Shown piece by piece: positions 43,901-53,000 of a DNA stretch of 64,000 nt. This DNA comes from Candidatus Woesearchaeota archaeon (GTDB taxonomy: Archaea > Nanobdellota > Nanobdellia > Woesearchaeales > 21-14-0-10-32-9): assembly GCA_020854775.1 (NCBI GenBank), contig JAHKLZ010000002.1, positions 1-64,000 of the forward strand, read 5' to 3'. The notes under the pieces were generated by a model. It was given only the letters and a program-made list of their open reading frames with translations, had not been told where the DNA came from and made no database searches. The translations under genes were made by a program, and so were the position numbers. The number at the start of each line of letters is the position of its first letter. Within the stretch, counting starts at the first letter, position 1.

Positions 43901-46900
43901 CTTCTAGCGCTCCGTCTATGTATATTTCACAAGTCATGTTTTCTGATTTTAAGTCTTGCACTATCCATTCAAAATCTATCCATGATTGTGTTATGTTTGC
44001 TTGTGGAATTTCTGGTTCGAAGATTGTTAAGTTGTAAGGTGCTTGTCTGTCTATGTCAAAATAATAAGTTGTTGAGTTTCCTATTAATCCTCCGTCGTCT
44101 TCGCACATAACACTCCAATTATATCTTATTTCTTCTAATCCTGATACTGAGAAAGTGTTTTCCACGTTCTTAGTTGGGTCGTTATCTGTTTGGTTTAATT
44201 CTTCGTTTATGTACAAATAACAAACATCTAAGTCTCCAAATGTTTGAGGAGTGTATCTGAAAATTACTGGTTCATCATTTATCCAAGAATTATTTCCAGG
44301 ATAATTAAGAGTTATTTCTGGTTCTGTTGTTACGCCTACTGTGACTTGTTCAGAGGATGTTATTGCTGTGGAATATTTAGATGCAGCTCTGCATCTTATG
44401 TTGGTTGTTCCAGGGTTGCTTCCTTCAAGATTAAAAGTTACGGTGGTTGTTGAATTAAAAAGGTCTCCTTCATCTTCAGGGTTATTCTGGGTGCTTCCTA
44501 GAATTATTATTCCGCTACTTCCTATGTTGTTCCATGTTCCACTTTCATTACTTTGTGCATAAACGTTTAGGTCTAGGCATGTTCCCATGTAGCAGTCTAC
44601 TTCGCATGTTAAATTAAAAGGATCTCCTTGTCCAACAGAAATAGATGTATTTGGTTGTATTAGTTCAGTGCTTAGTATTCCTATTTGTACGAAGTCTTGT
44701 GCATTAACAAAGCTTGATGTGTGATCTACTGCGTGAATAAATGTTCTTGCCGCGTTTGGATGAGTATTACCCATCCATATTTCGTAATATAATTTATCCG
44801 TGCTAAGAAGTCTAATATCTGTTGAAGGAGTGCATGTGCCAGTAGATGCGGCGCCACCACTTACGCCTGAGCCTGCTGTGTTTGAGCAAATCAAGGTGTT
44901 TGTTCCTGTTTCTGTTTGTCTGTATAAGTACCATCTGGCATTAAGATTGTTTCCTGCGTCTGTGTAGTATGTGCTGAATGAAACTGTTGAGCCACTTGGT
45001 ATTTCTGCTCCGTTTATTCCTAGGAAGGGACTTGTTGCTTCTACTATTTTTACTACTTGTCCTGAACCTACGCTTCCTGATACTGTGTTTTGTGTTCCAT
45101 CAGTTTGTTGTGCTAGGCCTAATTCGCAAAGTAATGTACCGCAGTCTGTTGTGCTTGTTTCGTACCATAATCCTTCATTTATTACTGGTGTGATATCTAT
45201 TGTTATTGTTCTTGTTGCACTCGTGTTTTGGTTTCCTGCTCCGTCATAACATTGCATGCTCCATTCGTATACTCCGTTTTCTAGGAAGTGGTTTATTGTT
45301 TGTGTTGTGTCTCTTGCTACGTCGTAGTACGTGCTTTGTGTTGTTCCGTTTATTATTAATGAGCAATTACTTATTGTTGAGTTATCTGTGACGTTATAAT
45401 TAAAAGATATGACGCTTGTATCTGTTATCGTTGCAGAATTAGCAGGGCTTATTAGTGTAATCATTGGGGGTGTTCTGTCTATGTGTATTGTTCTGTTTAG
45501 TACGGCTGTTGTGGTATCGTCGTTTTCGTCTATGCACATCATGTTCCAAGTATAGCTTCCTTCGTTTGTGAAAGTTGTGCTTAAGAAGTTGCTTGTGCCA
45601 TTGTTCACATTCGTGGTGGTGTTCTTCGCGCTCCATCCTCCTTCGTTTGTGTATAGTGAGCAGTTCTCGATTGTGGTTTCTGCGCTTGTTGGTATGTATT
45701 CGAATTCTTGGTTTGGGTCTGCTCTTGTGTAGTAATTGTTTTCTGGGTTTTCTAATATTACTGCGAAGTCTCCTGGTTCTGTGTAGTTCAGGTTCGCGTT
45801 TGCCCAGTTCAGGCTTATTCCTACTGTGCTTTCTCTTTGTGAGTTTCCTGGCGTGGTGAATGTTAGTGATGCGTCTAAATGTATGTAGTAAGTGCAGTAG
45901 TTTGGCCAGTTATCGCAGTTGTCTTGGTTGAATGATTGGCTTCCTGTTTCATCTATATTGTTATTTGTCCACGTAACCGTTGTGGATGATGTTGCGCTTG
46001 ATGAACCTACTTGTATTTCGTTTCCGTTTCCAAGATTATCGTCGTGGTCTAAGAACGCGTTTTGTGATCCCGCAGTTATTGTTCCTGCAGATGTCATTGT
46101 TATGTCTACGTTGTATTGTATTTCTTCCATGAAGAAAGAGGTTGCTCCTGTTGGTACTTGTACTGTGTATTCGCATGTTACGTCGCAACTTATTTGTGCG
46201 TTGTTACTTGTTTGTGTGTATGAGCAACTGCAATCTAGTGTATCGTTTAGTTCGCTGTATAGTGGGTCTTCTGGTGTTAGTGTGAATGTGTATATTTCTC
46301 CTAGTTCTAGGTTTCTCTTTTTTTGCCAGTTCCCCCAACAAGTCTGGGTTTCGAAGTCGTATTCTTTGCATTCGTATAGTGCTGTTCCTTGCGCGATTGC
46401 TGTTATTGTTGCTTCTTCGAAGTTCATAGTTGTTGGGTCTATCGCGTAGCTTCTTATTGTGGGTCTTCCGTTTATGTTTATTTCTTTGTTTATGTCTTCT
46501 AGTCCTAGTCTTGGGGGTGTTTCGTCTTTTAATCCTTTTATTTCTATTTTTTCTATTGCTTTTATTGGGTTTTCCATTAAAAGTCTTGGTCCTCTAGAAT
46601 TAAAGATGTGTTGTAGTGACGCAGGTCTTTTTATTCCCGCGTAATTTTCTAGGATGATTCCTCCTGGATTTATGTGGGTTGGTTGTTGTATTTGTTGTGT
46701 TGTTATTTGTTCTTGTTCTAGTATTTCTGATTTTGTTGTTTCTTCTATTGTTGTTTCTTCTTTGTTGGTTGTTATTATTGTTTCACTTATTATTTCTCTT
46801 GTTTTTTTATTTATTAGTTGTATTTTGTATGTGTCTGGTTCTGGTAAATTAAATTTTATTGGGAATTTTGGTATCCCTATGTAATCGTATTTTTTGGTGC

Positions 46901-47126
46901 TTGTTATTATTGTTAATGTTAATAATTCAGTTATGTTTTCATTTATTAGTTCAGGTTTCGTGTTTATTATTATTGTATCTTTTACTTCGTAGTATTCTTT
47001 ATCAGTTATTATTTTTAGATTTGAGAATTCATTTTCTGCAGTACTTATTAGTTGTATGTTTAATAAGAATATAATGGTAACTAGTATTATTGTACTAAGT
47101 ACTTCTAACCACCTTATTTTTCTCAT
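37992..47126 (-). CDS. Giant secreted Ig-repeat protein with subunit-type C-terminal cap (3044 aa)
   Basis: The largest gene of the window. A signal peptide (about 10-30) leads to an N-terminal beta module and a cysteine module (CKEYDFETQTCWGNW, near residue 260), both like those of the 2479-aa protein. I count about 19 Ig-like repeats of 90-100 residues (ITLISPAN to TFxVD, usually two cysteines each), one lectin-like insert (about 680-800), and two CARDB-like domains (about 2089-2195, DLYLNDTRISFNNTNPDLNE; and about 2745-2862). The last 180 residues are the shared cap (YADSINRTY, TINNIPIINSTN, FEIRIPATLREYSG, VVFYTELK). No membrane anchor. It would form a fibre of tens of nanometres if extended. 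NxS/T sites are very frequent. It is the first of the secreted genes in the operon, 49 bases behind the 490-aa coiled-coil gene. Confidence 0.82.
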   Translation of the reverse strand: MRKIRWLEVLSTIILVTIIFLLNIQLISTAENEFSNLKIITDKEYYEVKDTIIINTKPELINENITELLTLTIITSTKKYDYIGIPKFPIKFNLPEPDTYKIQLINKKTREIISETIITTNKEETTIEETTKSEILEQEQITTQQIQQPTHINPGGIILENYAGIKRPASLQHIFNSRGPRLLMENPIKAIEKIEIKGLKDETPPRLGLEDINKEININGRPTIRSYAIDPTTMNFEEATITAIAQGTALYECKEYDFETQTCWGNWQKKRNLELGEIYTFTLTPEDPLYSELNDTLDCSCSYTQTSNNAQISCDVTCEYTVQVPTGATSFFMEEIQYNVDITMTSAGTITAGSQNAFLDHDDNLGNGNEIQVGSSSATSSTTVTWTNNNIDETGSQSFNQDNCDNWPNYCTYYIHLDASLTFTTPGNSQRESTVGISLNWANANLNYTEPGDFAVILENPENNYYTRADPNQEFEYIPTSAETTIENCSLYTNEGGWSAKNTTTNVNNGTSNFLSTTFTNEGSYTWNMMCIDENDDTTTAVLNRTIHIDRTPPMITLISPANSATITDTSVISFNYNVTDNSTISNCSLIINGTTQSTYYDVARDTTQTINHFLENGVYEWSMQCYDGAGNQNTSATRTITIDITPVINEGLWYETSTTDCGTLLCELGLAQQTDGTQNTVSGSVGSGQVVKIVEATSPFLGINGAEIPSGSTVSFSTYYTDAGNNLNARWYLYRQTETGTNTLICSNTAGSGVSGGAASTGTCTPSTDIRLLSTDKLYYEIWMGNTHPNAARTFIHAVDHTSSFVNAQDFVQIGILSTELIQPNTSISVGQGDPFNLTCEVDCYMGTCLDLNVYAQSNESGTWNNIGSSGIIILGSTQNNPEDEGDLFNSTTTVTFNLEGSNPGTTNIRCRAASKYSTAITSSEQVTVGVTTEPEITLNYPGNNSWINDEPVIFRYTPQTFGDLDVCYLYINEELNQTDNDPTKNVENTFSVSGLEEIRYNWSVMCEDDGGLIGNSTTYYFDIDRQAPYNLTIFEPEIPQANITQSWIDFEWIVQDLKSENMTCEIYIDGALEDIVLAQNNTLTTTTIEGFAIGDYTWRMECSDEAGNTNITSTYNITITDVPPTITLISPANNGGVNTTTATLEYIPYDGFGISECSLYVNGLFNQTNTSITANIINTFQIGIEEAEYNWSVQCLDSNSNPGSSATWIFFGDFTPPTITLHNPLNDAYFTQSSILFSYTANDNWAPLMCTINFNEEPSITTSTTSGTMVSETGTGYPDGYHDWNVMCTDIGGNINTSETRNLTINQSPIITLNTPINATHLNDTIINLTYTPADNDGFEYCDLYLNEAYNQRNTTNITSGTQTLFELLGLSEGYYDWSVTCVDAGIFSNTNTSTNRTFIVDRTPPSITPLDPSESQTVNTSTHNFTWITQDYYSEEMVCDVYINEEINQTNILTENNTETGIEISGLLTGLYNWSITCTDKAGNTNSSETINFEVLLPPKITLINPANNTGSTNRDTTFTYIPSEGSGTFTTCSLILNGATEATNTSITANDENSFLVTNMPDGAYEWNVQCTDTNSLTGQADEPWIYYVDNEPPYEVTLINPLNNTIETGNNVSFTFLAKDAVSPEMYCDVFLTEYEPIIDTYPIANFILVENNTEHTINYLLNDGNYSWNVLCVDKADLFNESAEYFFEVIAPPNVTLISPENYTWFNTNNVTLTYFPEDDFQITGCELILNGETNQTNNIIFNKQNNTFDLNNLPEGEYNWTVACTDNDANTYAPNESSFYIDLTSPSITLHNPIIDELLNTSTITFNWTVTDTLSPIMICDLYIDEEINRTNIVVNNSEPHQEIISGFTDGWFNWSAQCRDLATNSNTSETRNFEVQEPPIVILGNPINNHRTNITTINLFFTAFDNSGTINNCTLLINDEPNQTKTSVTNGIENSFELTNLGNGTYNWDVMCADPSGNEGKNETGKTFHVDLAPPIITLISPEVDQTFNQNDITFYWNATDFNETTPLVCELNVSDPLGERFADNITGMSGETFNYTFFGLEDGEHFWNVTCKDDLNNVNTSETWRFVINQPDLYLNDTRISFNNTNPDLNEVINITANVSNLGGVDAINTLVEFWQGNPDEEGILIGSQTKNVTYEGHELYWVEWSIPEGYHTIYVIADPNNTIDELNETNNNATINISVLRNIIHKPLNGSVFNYSEVLFNFTLQDYTQGLINYTVYVDEALIGESGQIQDNESQEINIALSEGTRTITISAEDSIGRIKNTTVTIIVDETPPVPIILTSNNTWFNTTNPEINITATDGVTTNISYTLYVNETETETGHIINGTIQTIQLTGLEEGTYSLILEAEDESGNKANSTTTIIYLDVTPPSITLDAPENEENFTTRNVLLNYTIYDNMAQTSICYVNVSGTTHGPFNNNVGEQQSFLAEDLDEGEHYWNVMCTDQAGNTNTSETKNFNVFIPPEITLITPINNYWSNLSTNTFTYHVSDDTGIEQCSIYLNNVSNQTSFSVNNNNNNTFIVENMNGIYEWRIECLDNTTMNTQGISENRTLNVDLEAPKINMITENNNWFNTGPGIQFNLTDNLATTINYTIYVNGTINVEGTTSNNTLTTRNLEGLSNGIYEVRIESTDLAGNTNTSETIIIFYDTIAPSVTLNYPVNDTNTTSTSVNLSFTPSDNMAQYLMCFVTLNDDAIAENLNVTNGEEEIVELTSLMGGYYYWNVTCTDQATNTNTSETWMFFIPIPDLSVNASEIYFSNENPRENEEITINATIRNIGGSPAGEFIVQFWANEVNTTGNQIGENITILSLDENESINVSVNFTVPVGSTDIIVYVNPDKRITEDNYTNNIASRTISVEFWHYALGTTNDTLRVTDASAGLLFEWNVENSTGSNIYVTDYDSDISWLTLQALGRDTSNQERLQDFELLDTALGSTNYADSINRTYTENNAVIETESINIFGTTINNIPIINSTNNTNFKTGILWDYQTGTEYDGTQNILFITRINKGAQGYNSTNDFEIRIPATLREYSGPTDRVVFYTELK

Positions 47127-47175
47127 TTTTTCCCTTGTTTTTTTAAGTTTGATTTCTTTTTTTAGTGAATTTTTT

Positions 47176-48648
47176 TTATTTGAATATACTTTGTACTATT
47201 TTTTGAGGTAATTTGTTTTTAATGAGAACTTCTTTTATTTCTTCGTCTGTTTTTCCTCTTTTTCTTGCTTCTCCAACTATTAGTAATATTTGTTTTTCTA
47301 GTTCTCTTTCTATTTCAGGATCCGTTGTGAATTCGCTTATTACGTCTTTCAAGTTTTCTTTTATTTCTTCTTTCGTTTTCTGTTCGTTTTCTGTTTCTTT
47401 TGGTTTTTCTTGTTCTTCTGATTTTTCTTTCTCTATGTTTTGTTCTGTTTCTTTTTTTGGTTGTTCTTTTGTTTCTTTTTGTTCTTCTTTATTTTCTTGT
47501 TCGTTTTCTGTTTCTTTTGGTTTTTCTTGTTTTTCTGATTTTTCTTTCTCTATGTTTTGTTCTGTTTCTTTTTTTGGTTGTTCTTTTGTTTCTTTTTGTT
47601 CTTCTTTATTTTCTTGTTCGTTTTCTGTTTCTTTTGGTTTTTCTTGTTCTTCTGATTTTTCTTCTTTATTTTCTTGTTTTTCTTGTTCTTTAGGTTCTGT
47701 TGATTCTGGTTCTGTTTGTTTTTCTTTTTTGTCTTCAGGTTTATAATCTGTTTTTTCAACTTCTAAATTAAGTTGTTTTATAGCAGAATCAAGTTTACTT
47801 TTTATCTCAGTTTTCAAAGTATTCATGTGTTTCTTAACATCTTCATGAGTACTCTTAGATCTTTCATCCATTAAGTTTATTACGCTGTTTGTGTGTTTCT
47901 CAAAGTCGTTAAACTTAGTTATGAATTTTAATAATTCTTTCTTATCAGTTTTATCTTCTAATTTTATTTTTATTTTATCAAAATCAGATTGCATCTTATC
48001 GAAGCTTCTTTTCAAATCTTTTACGGAATCGTTAAACTTGTCAAATTCCACGAATTTTTTTTCTACTTCTATGTATATTGTTTCTACTTTGTTACTGTGT
48101 CTTTCTATTATTCCTTCTATTTTTTTTATATCTATGAGTTCTGCTTTGATTTCTTCGTTTAATTTATTGACTTGTTCTATTCCTTTGTAAAAATCAATTT
48201 TTTTCCTCATTTCTTTTACTTCTTTCATCATGTCTCTCATTAATGATTCGCTACTTTCCACTCCTGCTTTTACGCTTTCTATTTTAGAATCTTGTTTTCT
48301 AACTTCTAACATTAATTGATCTGGTTTAACGCTTTCTACTAAGTCTATTGCTTTAGTGGCTGAGGCTTCTATGTTACCTACGGACTTGTTCGTGTCCATC
48401 ATCATTCCTCTTATTTCACCTATTTCTTCGTTCATCCTTGAGAATCTTTCATTAACGGCTTGTCTTTGCTCGTTTAATCCTTCTAATTGAGCTTTTATTT
48501 TTGTTACTTCTATTCCTAGTTTAGAATCTCCTAAATCATCATTTTTTTTATTCTTAGCTGCTTCTTTTTCTTCTAATTCTGCTTGTTGCGCTTCTATGTT
48601 TTTCTTAATCATTTCTTCGTCGCTTAGCTTTTTCTTAAACAATCCCAT
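47176..48648 (-). CDS. Cytoplasmic coiled-coil protein with Glu/Lys repeats and C-terminal helical hairpin
   Basis: A 490-aa protein without signal or membrane segment. Residues 1-15 are basic; about 30-310 form a long coiled coil (heptads throughout, for example LNEQRQAVNERFSRMNEEIG). Then comes a low-complexity Glu/Lys/Gln segment containing 39-residue tandem repeats. The last 46 residues (ILLIVGEARKRGKTDEEI, VLIKNKLPQKIVQSIFK) form a helical hairpin that recurs inside the neighbouring 468-aa protein. GAGGAA lies upstream of the ATG. The protein looks like a cytoplasmic scaffold for the membrane ATPase next to it. Similarity to methyl-accepting-protein coiled coils is only superficial. Confidence 0.7.
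   Translation of the reverse strand: MGLFKKKLSDEEMIKKNIEAQQAELEEKEAAKNKKNDDLGDSKLGIEVTKIKAQLEGLNEQRQAVNERFSRMNEEIGEIRGMMMDTNKSVGNIEASATKAIDLVESVKPDQLMLEVRKQDSKIESVKAGVESSESLMRDMMKEVKEMRKKIDFYKGIEQVNKLNEEIKAELIDIKKIEGIIERHSNKVETIYIEVEKKFVEFDKFNDSVKDLKRSFDKMQSDFDKIKIKLEDKTDKKELLKFITKFNDFEKHTNSVINLMDERSKSTHEDVKKHMNTLKTEIKSKLDSAIKQLNLEVEKTDYKPEDKKEKQTEPESTEPKEQEKQENKEEKSEEQEKPKETENEQENKEEQKETKEQPKKETEQNIEKEKSEKQEKPKETENEQENKEEQKETKEQPKKETEQNIEKEKSEEQEKPKETENEQKTKEEIKENLKDVISEFTTDPEIERELEKQILLIVGEARKRGKTDEEIKEVLIKNKLPQKIVQSIFK
47381..47670. repeat. 117-bp in-frame tandem repeats
   Basis: A 117-bp unit, encoding 39 residues rich in Glu, Lys and Gln, is present in near-identical copies at 47381-47497 and 47498-47614, with part of a third up to about 47670. 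Copies differ at only a few bases, pointing to recent duplication and probable length variation. Confidence 0.8.
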
Positions 48649-48654
48649 ATTTCT

Positions 48655-50061
48655 TCATTCCTCTTTTTTTTCTTCGTATAAGCCCGCGGCTTGCAAAACT
48701 TCTTTTTTCACATTAAGCTCTTCTCTTTCTACTGATTCTTTTATTTCTTTTTTGACTCCTTCTAATAATTTCATAACTTGTCTTCTGTCTTGTTCTTTAT
48801 TGCTTACTTCTAAGAATGACAATTTTGGCTTTATCAATCTAAGATTCATGTAAGGCATAAACATGTCTTTTCCTTGTTTTCTGTAATCTGATATTTCTGA
48901 GTATAATTCTTCATATATGTCTTTAAGATCTGAAACTGTTTCTTTTTGTTTTTCATAATTCAAGTAAGAGTTACTTTTCATATTACGAGTTTTTTCCAGC
49001 AAATTTTCTGCTCTTTCCGCTCTCAAATCTCTTTCTTTTTCTTCAGCTAATTTTTGTTCTTCTGTTTTTTCTTGTCTTTCATATTTTTCTGGTTCTTCTG
49101 TCTCTGTTGTTTTTTCTGTTTCTTTTTGTTCATCATTATTTTCTTTGTCTTCCTGTTCTGGTTCTTCTTCTTTGTTTTGTTCTGTTTCTTGTTTTTGTTC
49201 AGATTCCGTGTTTGGTTGTTCGTTTTGTTCTTCTAGCTCTGCTGGCTCTACTGCTTCTTTTTGTCCTGTTTCTTTTTCATCTTTTTTTGTTTCTTCTTTT
49301 GTTTCTTCTTTATTTTCTTGTTCTTCTGTTTTTGATTCTTCTTCGTTTTGAGAAGAAAATATTTTATTTAATATCTCGGAACTTATTCCTTGGCCTATGA
49401 GTATTTTTTTAATTTCTTCATTTGTTTTTCCTAACTTTTTCGCTTCTTTTATTATTGATAATAAATTTTCCGTAACGCTAATTGTTTGTTTTTTTTCATT
49501 TTCTTTAGTTTGTTCCTCTTCTTCTTCCTCTTCTGATTTTTTATTCTTTATTTTCTTAGCTTCCTTTTCTAATTCTTTCATCCAATTATCGGAAGGGGTT
49601 CTTCGTATCTTGTTTAATATTTTTTTAAAAATGGTTTTTTTATCTTTATTATCTTCTTCTTTGTTTTTCTTAATTTTAGGTTTTATTATTTTTTTTAGTA
49701 TGGCTTTGGCTTTTTCTTTTCTTGTTATTTTTTTGTTAATTTCTAATTCGTGTTTTATTCTTTCTAAATCTATTTTTTTGTGTTTTTCTTTGTGTTCACG
49801 AGTTTGCTCTTCTAATATTATTCTAAGTAGTTCATCAGGTTTTTTCACGTTCTTCATTTTTTCATATAATTCTTGTTTATGAAACACGTTCTTTATCCAA
49901 TTAGCATAATCGTTTTTTTCATTAGTTACATGATGATAAAAGTTTTCAAGATTCTCGTAATTAGTGTTTTTTTCTAGTTCTTTTTCTAATTCTTTGATGC
50001 TTCTAAGTTTTTCTCCGTTCCTAAGATAAAAATAATTATCAGGTTTTATTGTTTGCATCAT
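48655..50061 (-). CDS. Cytoplasmic protein with N-terminal H-x5-NDY-x2-WI domain
   Basis: A 468-aa soluble protein. The N-terminal domain (about 8-80: YFYLRNGEKLRSIKELEKEL, then HHVTNEKNDYANWIKNVF) is the domain found C-terminally in the membrane ATPase, the 933-aa and the 283-aa proteins. A basic helical linker follows. At about 200-236 the helical hairpin of the 490-aa protein recurs (KTNEEIKKILIGQGISSEIL). A long Glu-rich low-complexity part and a final coiled coil (about 370-455) complete it. The ATG overlaps the ATPase stop (ATGA), so it is made with the ATPase and very likely interacts with it. I infer an adaptor role. Confidence 0.72.
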   Translation of the reverse strand: MMQTIKPDNYFYLRNGEKLRSIKELEKELEKNTNYENLENFYHHVTNEKNDYANWIKNVFHKQELYEKMKNVKKPDELLRIILEEQTREHKEKHKKIDLERIKHELEINKKITRKEKAKAILKKIIKPKIKKNKEEDNKDKKTIFKKILNKIRRTPSDNWMKELEKEAKKIKNKKSEEEEEEEQTKENEKKQTISVTENLLSIIKEAKKLGKTNEEIKKILIGQGISSEILNKIFSSQNEEESKTEEQENKEETKEETKKDEKETGQKEAVEPAELEEQNEQPNTESEQKQETEQNKEEEPEQEDKENNDEQKETEKTTETEEPEKYERQEKTEEQKLAEEKERDLRAERAENLLEKTRNMKSNSYLNYEKQKETVSDLKDIYEELYSEISDYRKQGKDMFMPYMNLRLIKPKLSFLEVSNKEQDRRQVMKLLEGVKKEIKESVEREELNVKKEVLQAAGLYEEKKEE

Positions 50062-53000
50062 TTTTCACCATCTTCTTTTTTATCCTCTGATTCTTTTTCA
50101 TCTTCTTTTGTTTCTTCTGATTTTTCTTCTTTATTTTCTTGTTCTTCTTGTTTCTTTGGTTCTTCAGCAGGTTCTTTAGCGAAGTTTTTTACTGCGTCTT
50201 TTTGTTCTTCTTGTTTCTTTTTTTCAGGACTTTTTTCTAACGCAGGCAATTTTTCTCCTTTTGCTCTTTTATCAAGCAAGCTTATTATTTCTTTTCTGTC
50301 CTTAGTGTTATCCAGATGTTCTGCTAATTCAGCATCTCCTACTGCGTCTCTTATCCAATCAGCGAAATCATTTTTATTTTCATTCACGTGGTACTCATAA
50401 TCTGAGTCTTTCATCGCTTCTATTTCTGAGTATAAACTCGTTGGGGTAACAACTAACATGTCGTTGTGCAATTTCAATATCTTGTCAGGAGGAACATCTT
50501 TTTTGAATTTGTCTTGAGGAGTTTCTTTTTTGTCATCTTTTGTTTCTTCTTTCTTATTTTCTGCTTCGAATTTTTCTCTTTCTCCTTGTGCTTTCTTTAG
50601 TTCTTTATCTAGTTCTTCTTGAGACACCATTTTTATTTCCATTTTCTTAGGTGTTTTTCCTATTTTAGTCCAAACTTTTTTTAGTCTTGGTTCTAATCCT
50701 TCAATGTATATCTTTACCATGTTGAAGTTTCCAGCTTTTACTTTGTCTAATGCTAATTTTAGTTCTAATCTTAAATCGAACACGTCTTGTTTTTCTTCTT
50801 TTTCTAATTGGTCTAATTCGTAAGTCATTTGATCTATTTTCATGTTGTATTCGTTGTATTGTGCTATTTCTTCATCGCTTAATCTTGCTACTGAGTGCAT
50901 TATTGGTCTGAACGTTATGAAATAAGGTCTTCCTCTGTTATATGCTGAGTTTTGCACCATTCCTGTTCCTATGCTTGCTTTTACTAAGCTTTGCAGAACA
51001 TCTTCTCCGTACTTTGTTTTAATCCTGTCTAAGTCTCCTTCGTCTCTTGTTCTCATTTGTACTTCTGTGTTGATGTTTGCTTTGATTTGTCCTACGAAGT
51101 CTGCTAATACTTGCGAGATTAGCATTACGCCTATTCCCCACTTCCTGAACTCACGGCATGCTCTTTCTATTTGTAAGAATCCTTCTCCACTTCCTCCGAA
51201 CTTAGGTAGTAAACGGTGTACTTCGTCGTATACTAAGCAAAGTCTTAGTGGTTCTGATTCGTCGAAGTTCGCGTGGAATACTTCTCTTACGGTGTTCGCG
51301 ACGAAGATATCTATTTCTTTTGGGTCTAATTTATGTACTGCGAATACTTGTATTTCTCCTGGTTTCATGAATTTTCTTATATCTATTAATTCGCGCGCGT
51401 TATTGATTTGTCTTATGTTTCCTGTGAATGGTTTAGCGTCTTTTTCTGTCATTCCGAAGCTAGGATATAAGCCTAGTAGTCCTTTGTTTGTTAGTTTTCT
51501 TAGCATCCCTGTCCATTGCGCGGTTGGATCGAAGACTATTACTGCCACGTCTTTTAGTAGCATTTCTTCTATTATTACTTGTGCTGAGAAACTTTTACCT
51601 CCTCCTGTTGATCCTGCTACGATTGTGTGTGTTTTAAAATTTTCAAGGTTCATGTATGCTTTGTTTGATGTCTCTGCGATTTTTCCTGCGAATATACTTC
51701 TTGGTCCGTCTTTTGGTATCTCTGAATATTCAACTTTTAAGTGATATTTCTTTTTTCCTTCTATTCTTTTTTTGATTATTATTATTGCTATTATTAGTCC
51801 TATTAAGAATAATAAGAATAGTACTGCGTGCCATACTCTTATTCCCCAAAATAATATGTATTGATGTATTGGTAGACTTACGTGGAATACGTGGCTAGTG
51901 CTAGAACTTAGATCTAAGTAGTTAGCGGTTACTCTTATTACGTATTCTCCTTCTCTTATGTTATCAGGTAATTGTACGTTTCTTATTAATGACAGACTTG
52001 TTTTTAGGAACACGTTAGATGTGTGTGTCCATATTGTTTCTGTTCCGTCTAGGTTTTGTATTGTGAATATTAGACTAACAGGGTATTCTCTGTCGCTTAG
52101 CAAGTTTGTTAGGTCTGTTCTGAATGTGAATTTTGAGCCTGAGTATATTTTTCTGTCACTCATACTTATTCCTAGTAGTAGTGCTTGTATTGGTATTTTG
52201 TCTCTGTCTAATATTTCTACTATTATTGGTATTTCTACATCTATTCCGCCGGTTATGTTTAATGTTCCGTTGTATATTCCTGGTGTTTCATTTCCAAAAA
52301 ATGTTAGGGTTGCTCTTCCATCTCCTCTTGGGGGTATTAGTACACTGGTTCTATCTATACTTATTACTTTTTTTGCGTCTCCTACTACTTCAAAATTTAG
52401 TTGCATGTTATTTTGTCTGAAGCTTTGTATGAAGACTGTTTCTTGTGCGAATTCTCCTTCTCTTATTCTCTTCGTGATTCTATTGAAGGGTATCCAGTAA
52501 TCTTGTCCTTCTATTTCTACGGGTCTTTCTATTTGGAAGGGTACTTCTCCGGGTCCTTGGTCTGGTCCTTGGTCTGGTCCGAAGTCAGGTCCTATGTCTG
52601 GGTGCATATCTATGTATTCTACTGGTGGTAAGTCTATTTCTAGTATTATGTTGTGTTCTGTTACATTGTTTTCGAATACTGTTACGTTATTGAAATATAC
52701 TTTGTATCCTGTTCTTATTGCGAAGATATTTCTTGTTCCTGCGTCTGTTGATATTCTGTAGTAACCTGTCGCGTCTGAGACGTTAGAATAGCGTCCTATT
52801 GTTACTATTGTGTTTTCCATAGGATTTCCTCCTATGTCTGTGACTATTCCTTCTACTATTCCGAATGCGCCTGGTTCATCTTCGCCTGCAGGACACTCTA
52901 TGTATGGATCTAAGAATATGTAATATTTTGTTGTTGCATTGTTGGGAATGGGGAGCATCATTTGATAATTATAGAATCTTTGGTTGAATCCTCTGTGGAG

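Noticed and set aside
21049-47126. Many plus-strand open frames of 60-250 codons over the giant genes, with membrane-protein-like translations
   Set aside because: They are shadows of the minus-strand genes. The T-rich plus strand creates false hydrophobic peptides; no ribosome-binding sites or promoters go with them.
47381-47670. CRISPR array
   Set aside because: The repeats are 117-bp in-frame coding duplications without unique spacers; no cas genes are present in the window.
47176-48648. Methyl-accepting chemotaxis protein
   Set aside because: The coiled coil lacks the conserved hairpin tip and any membrane segment; resemblance is only heptad composition.
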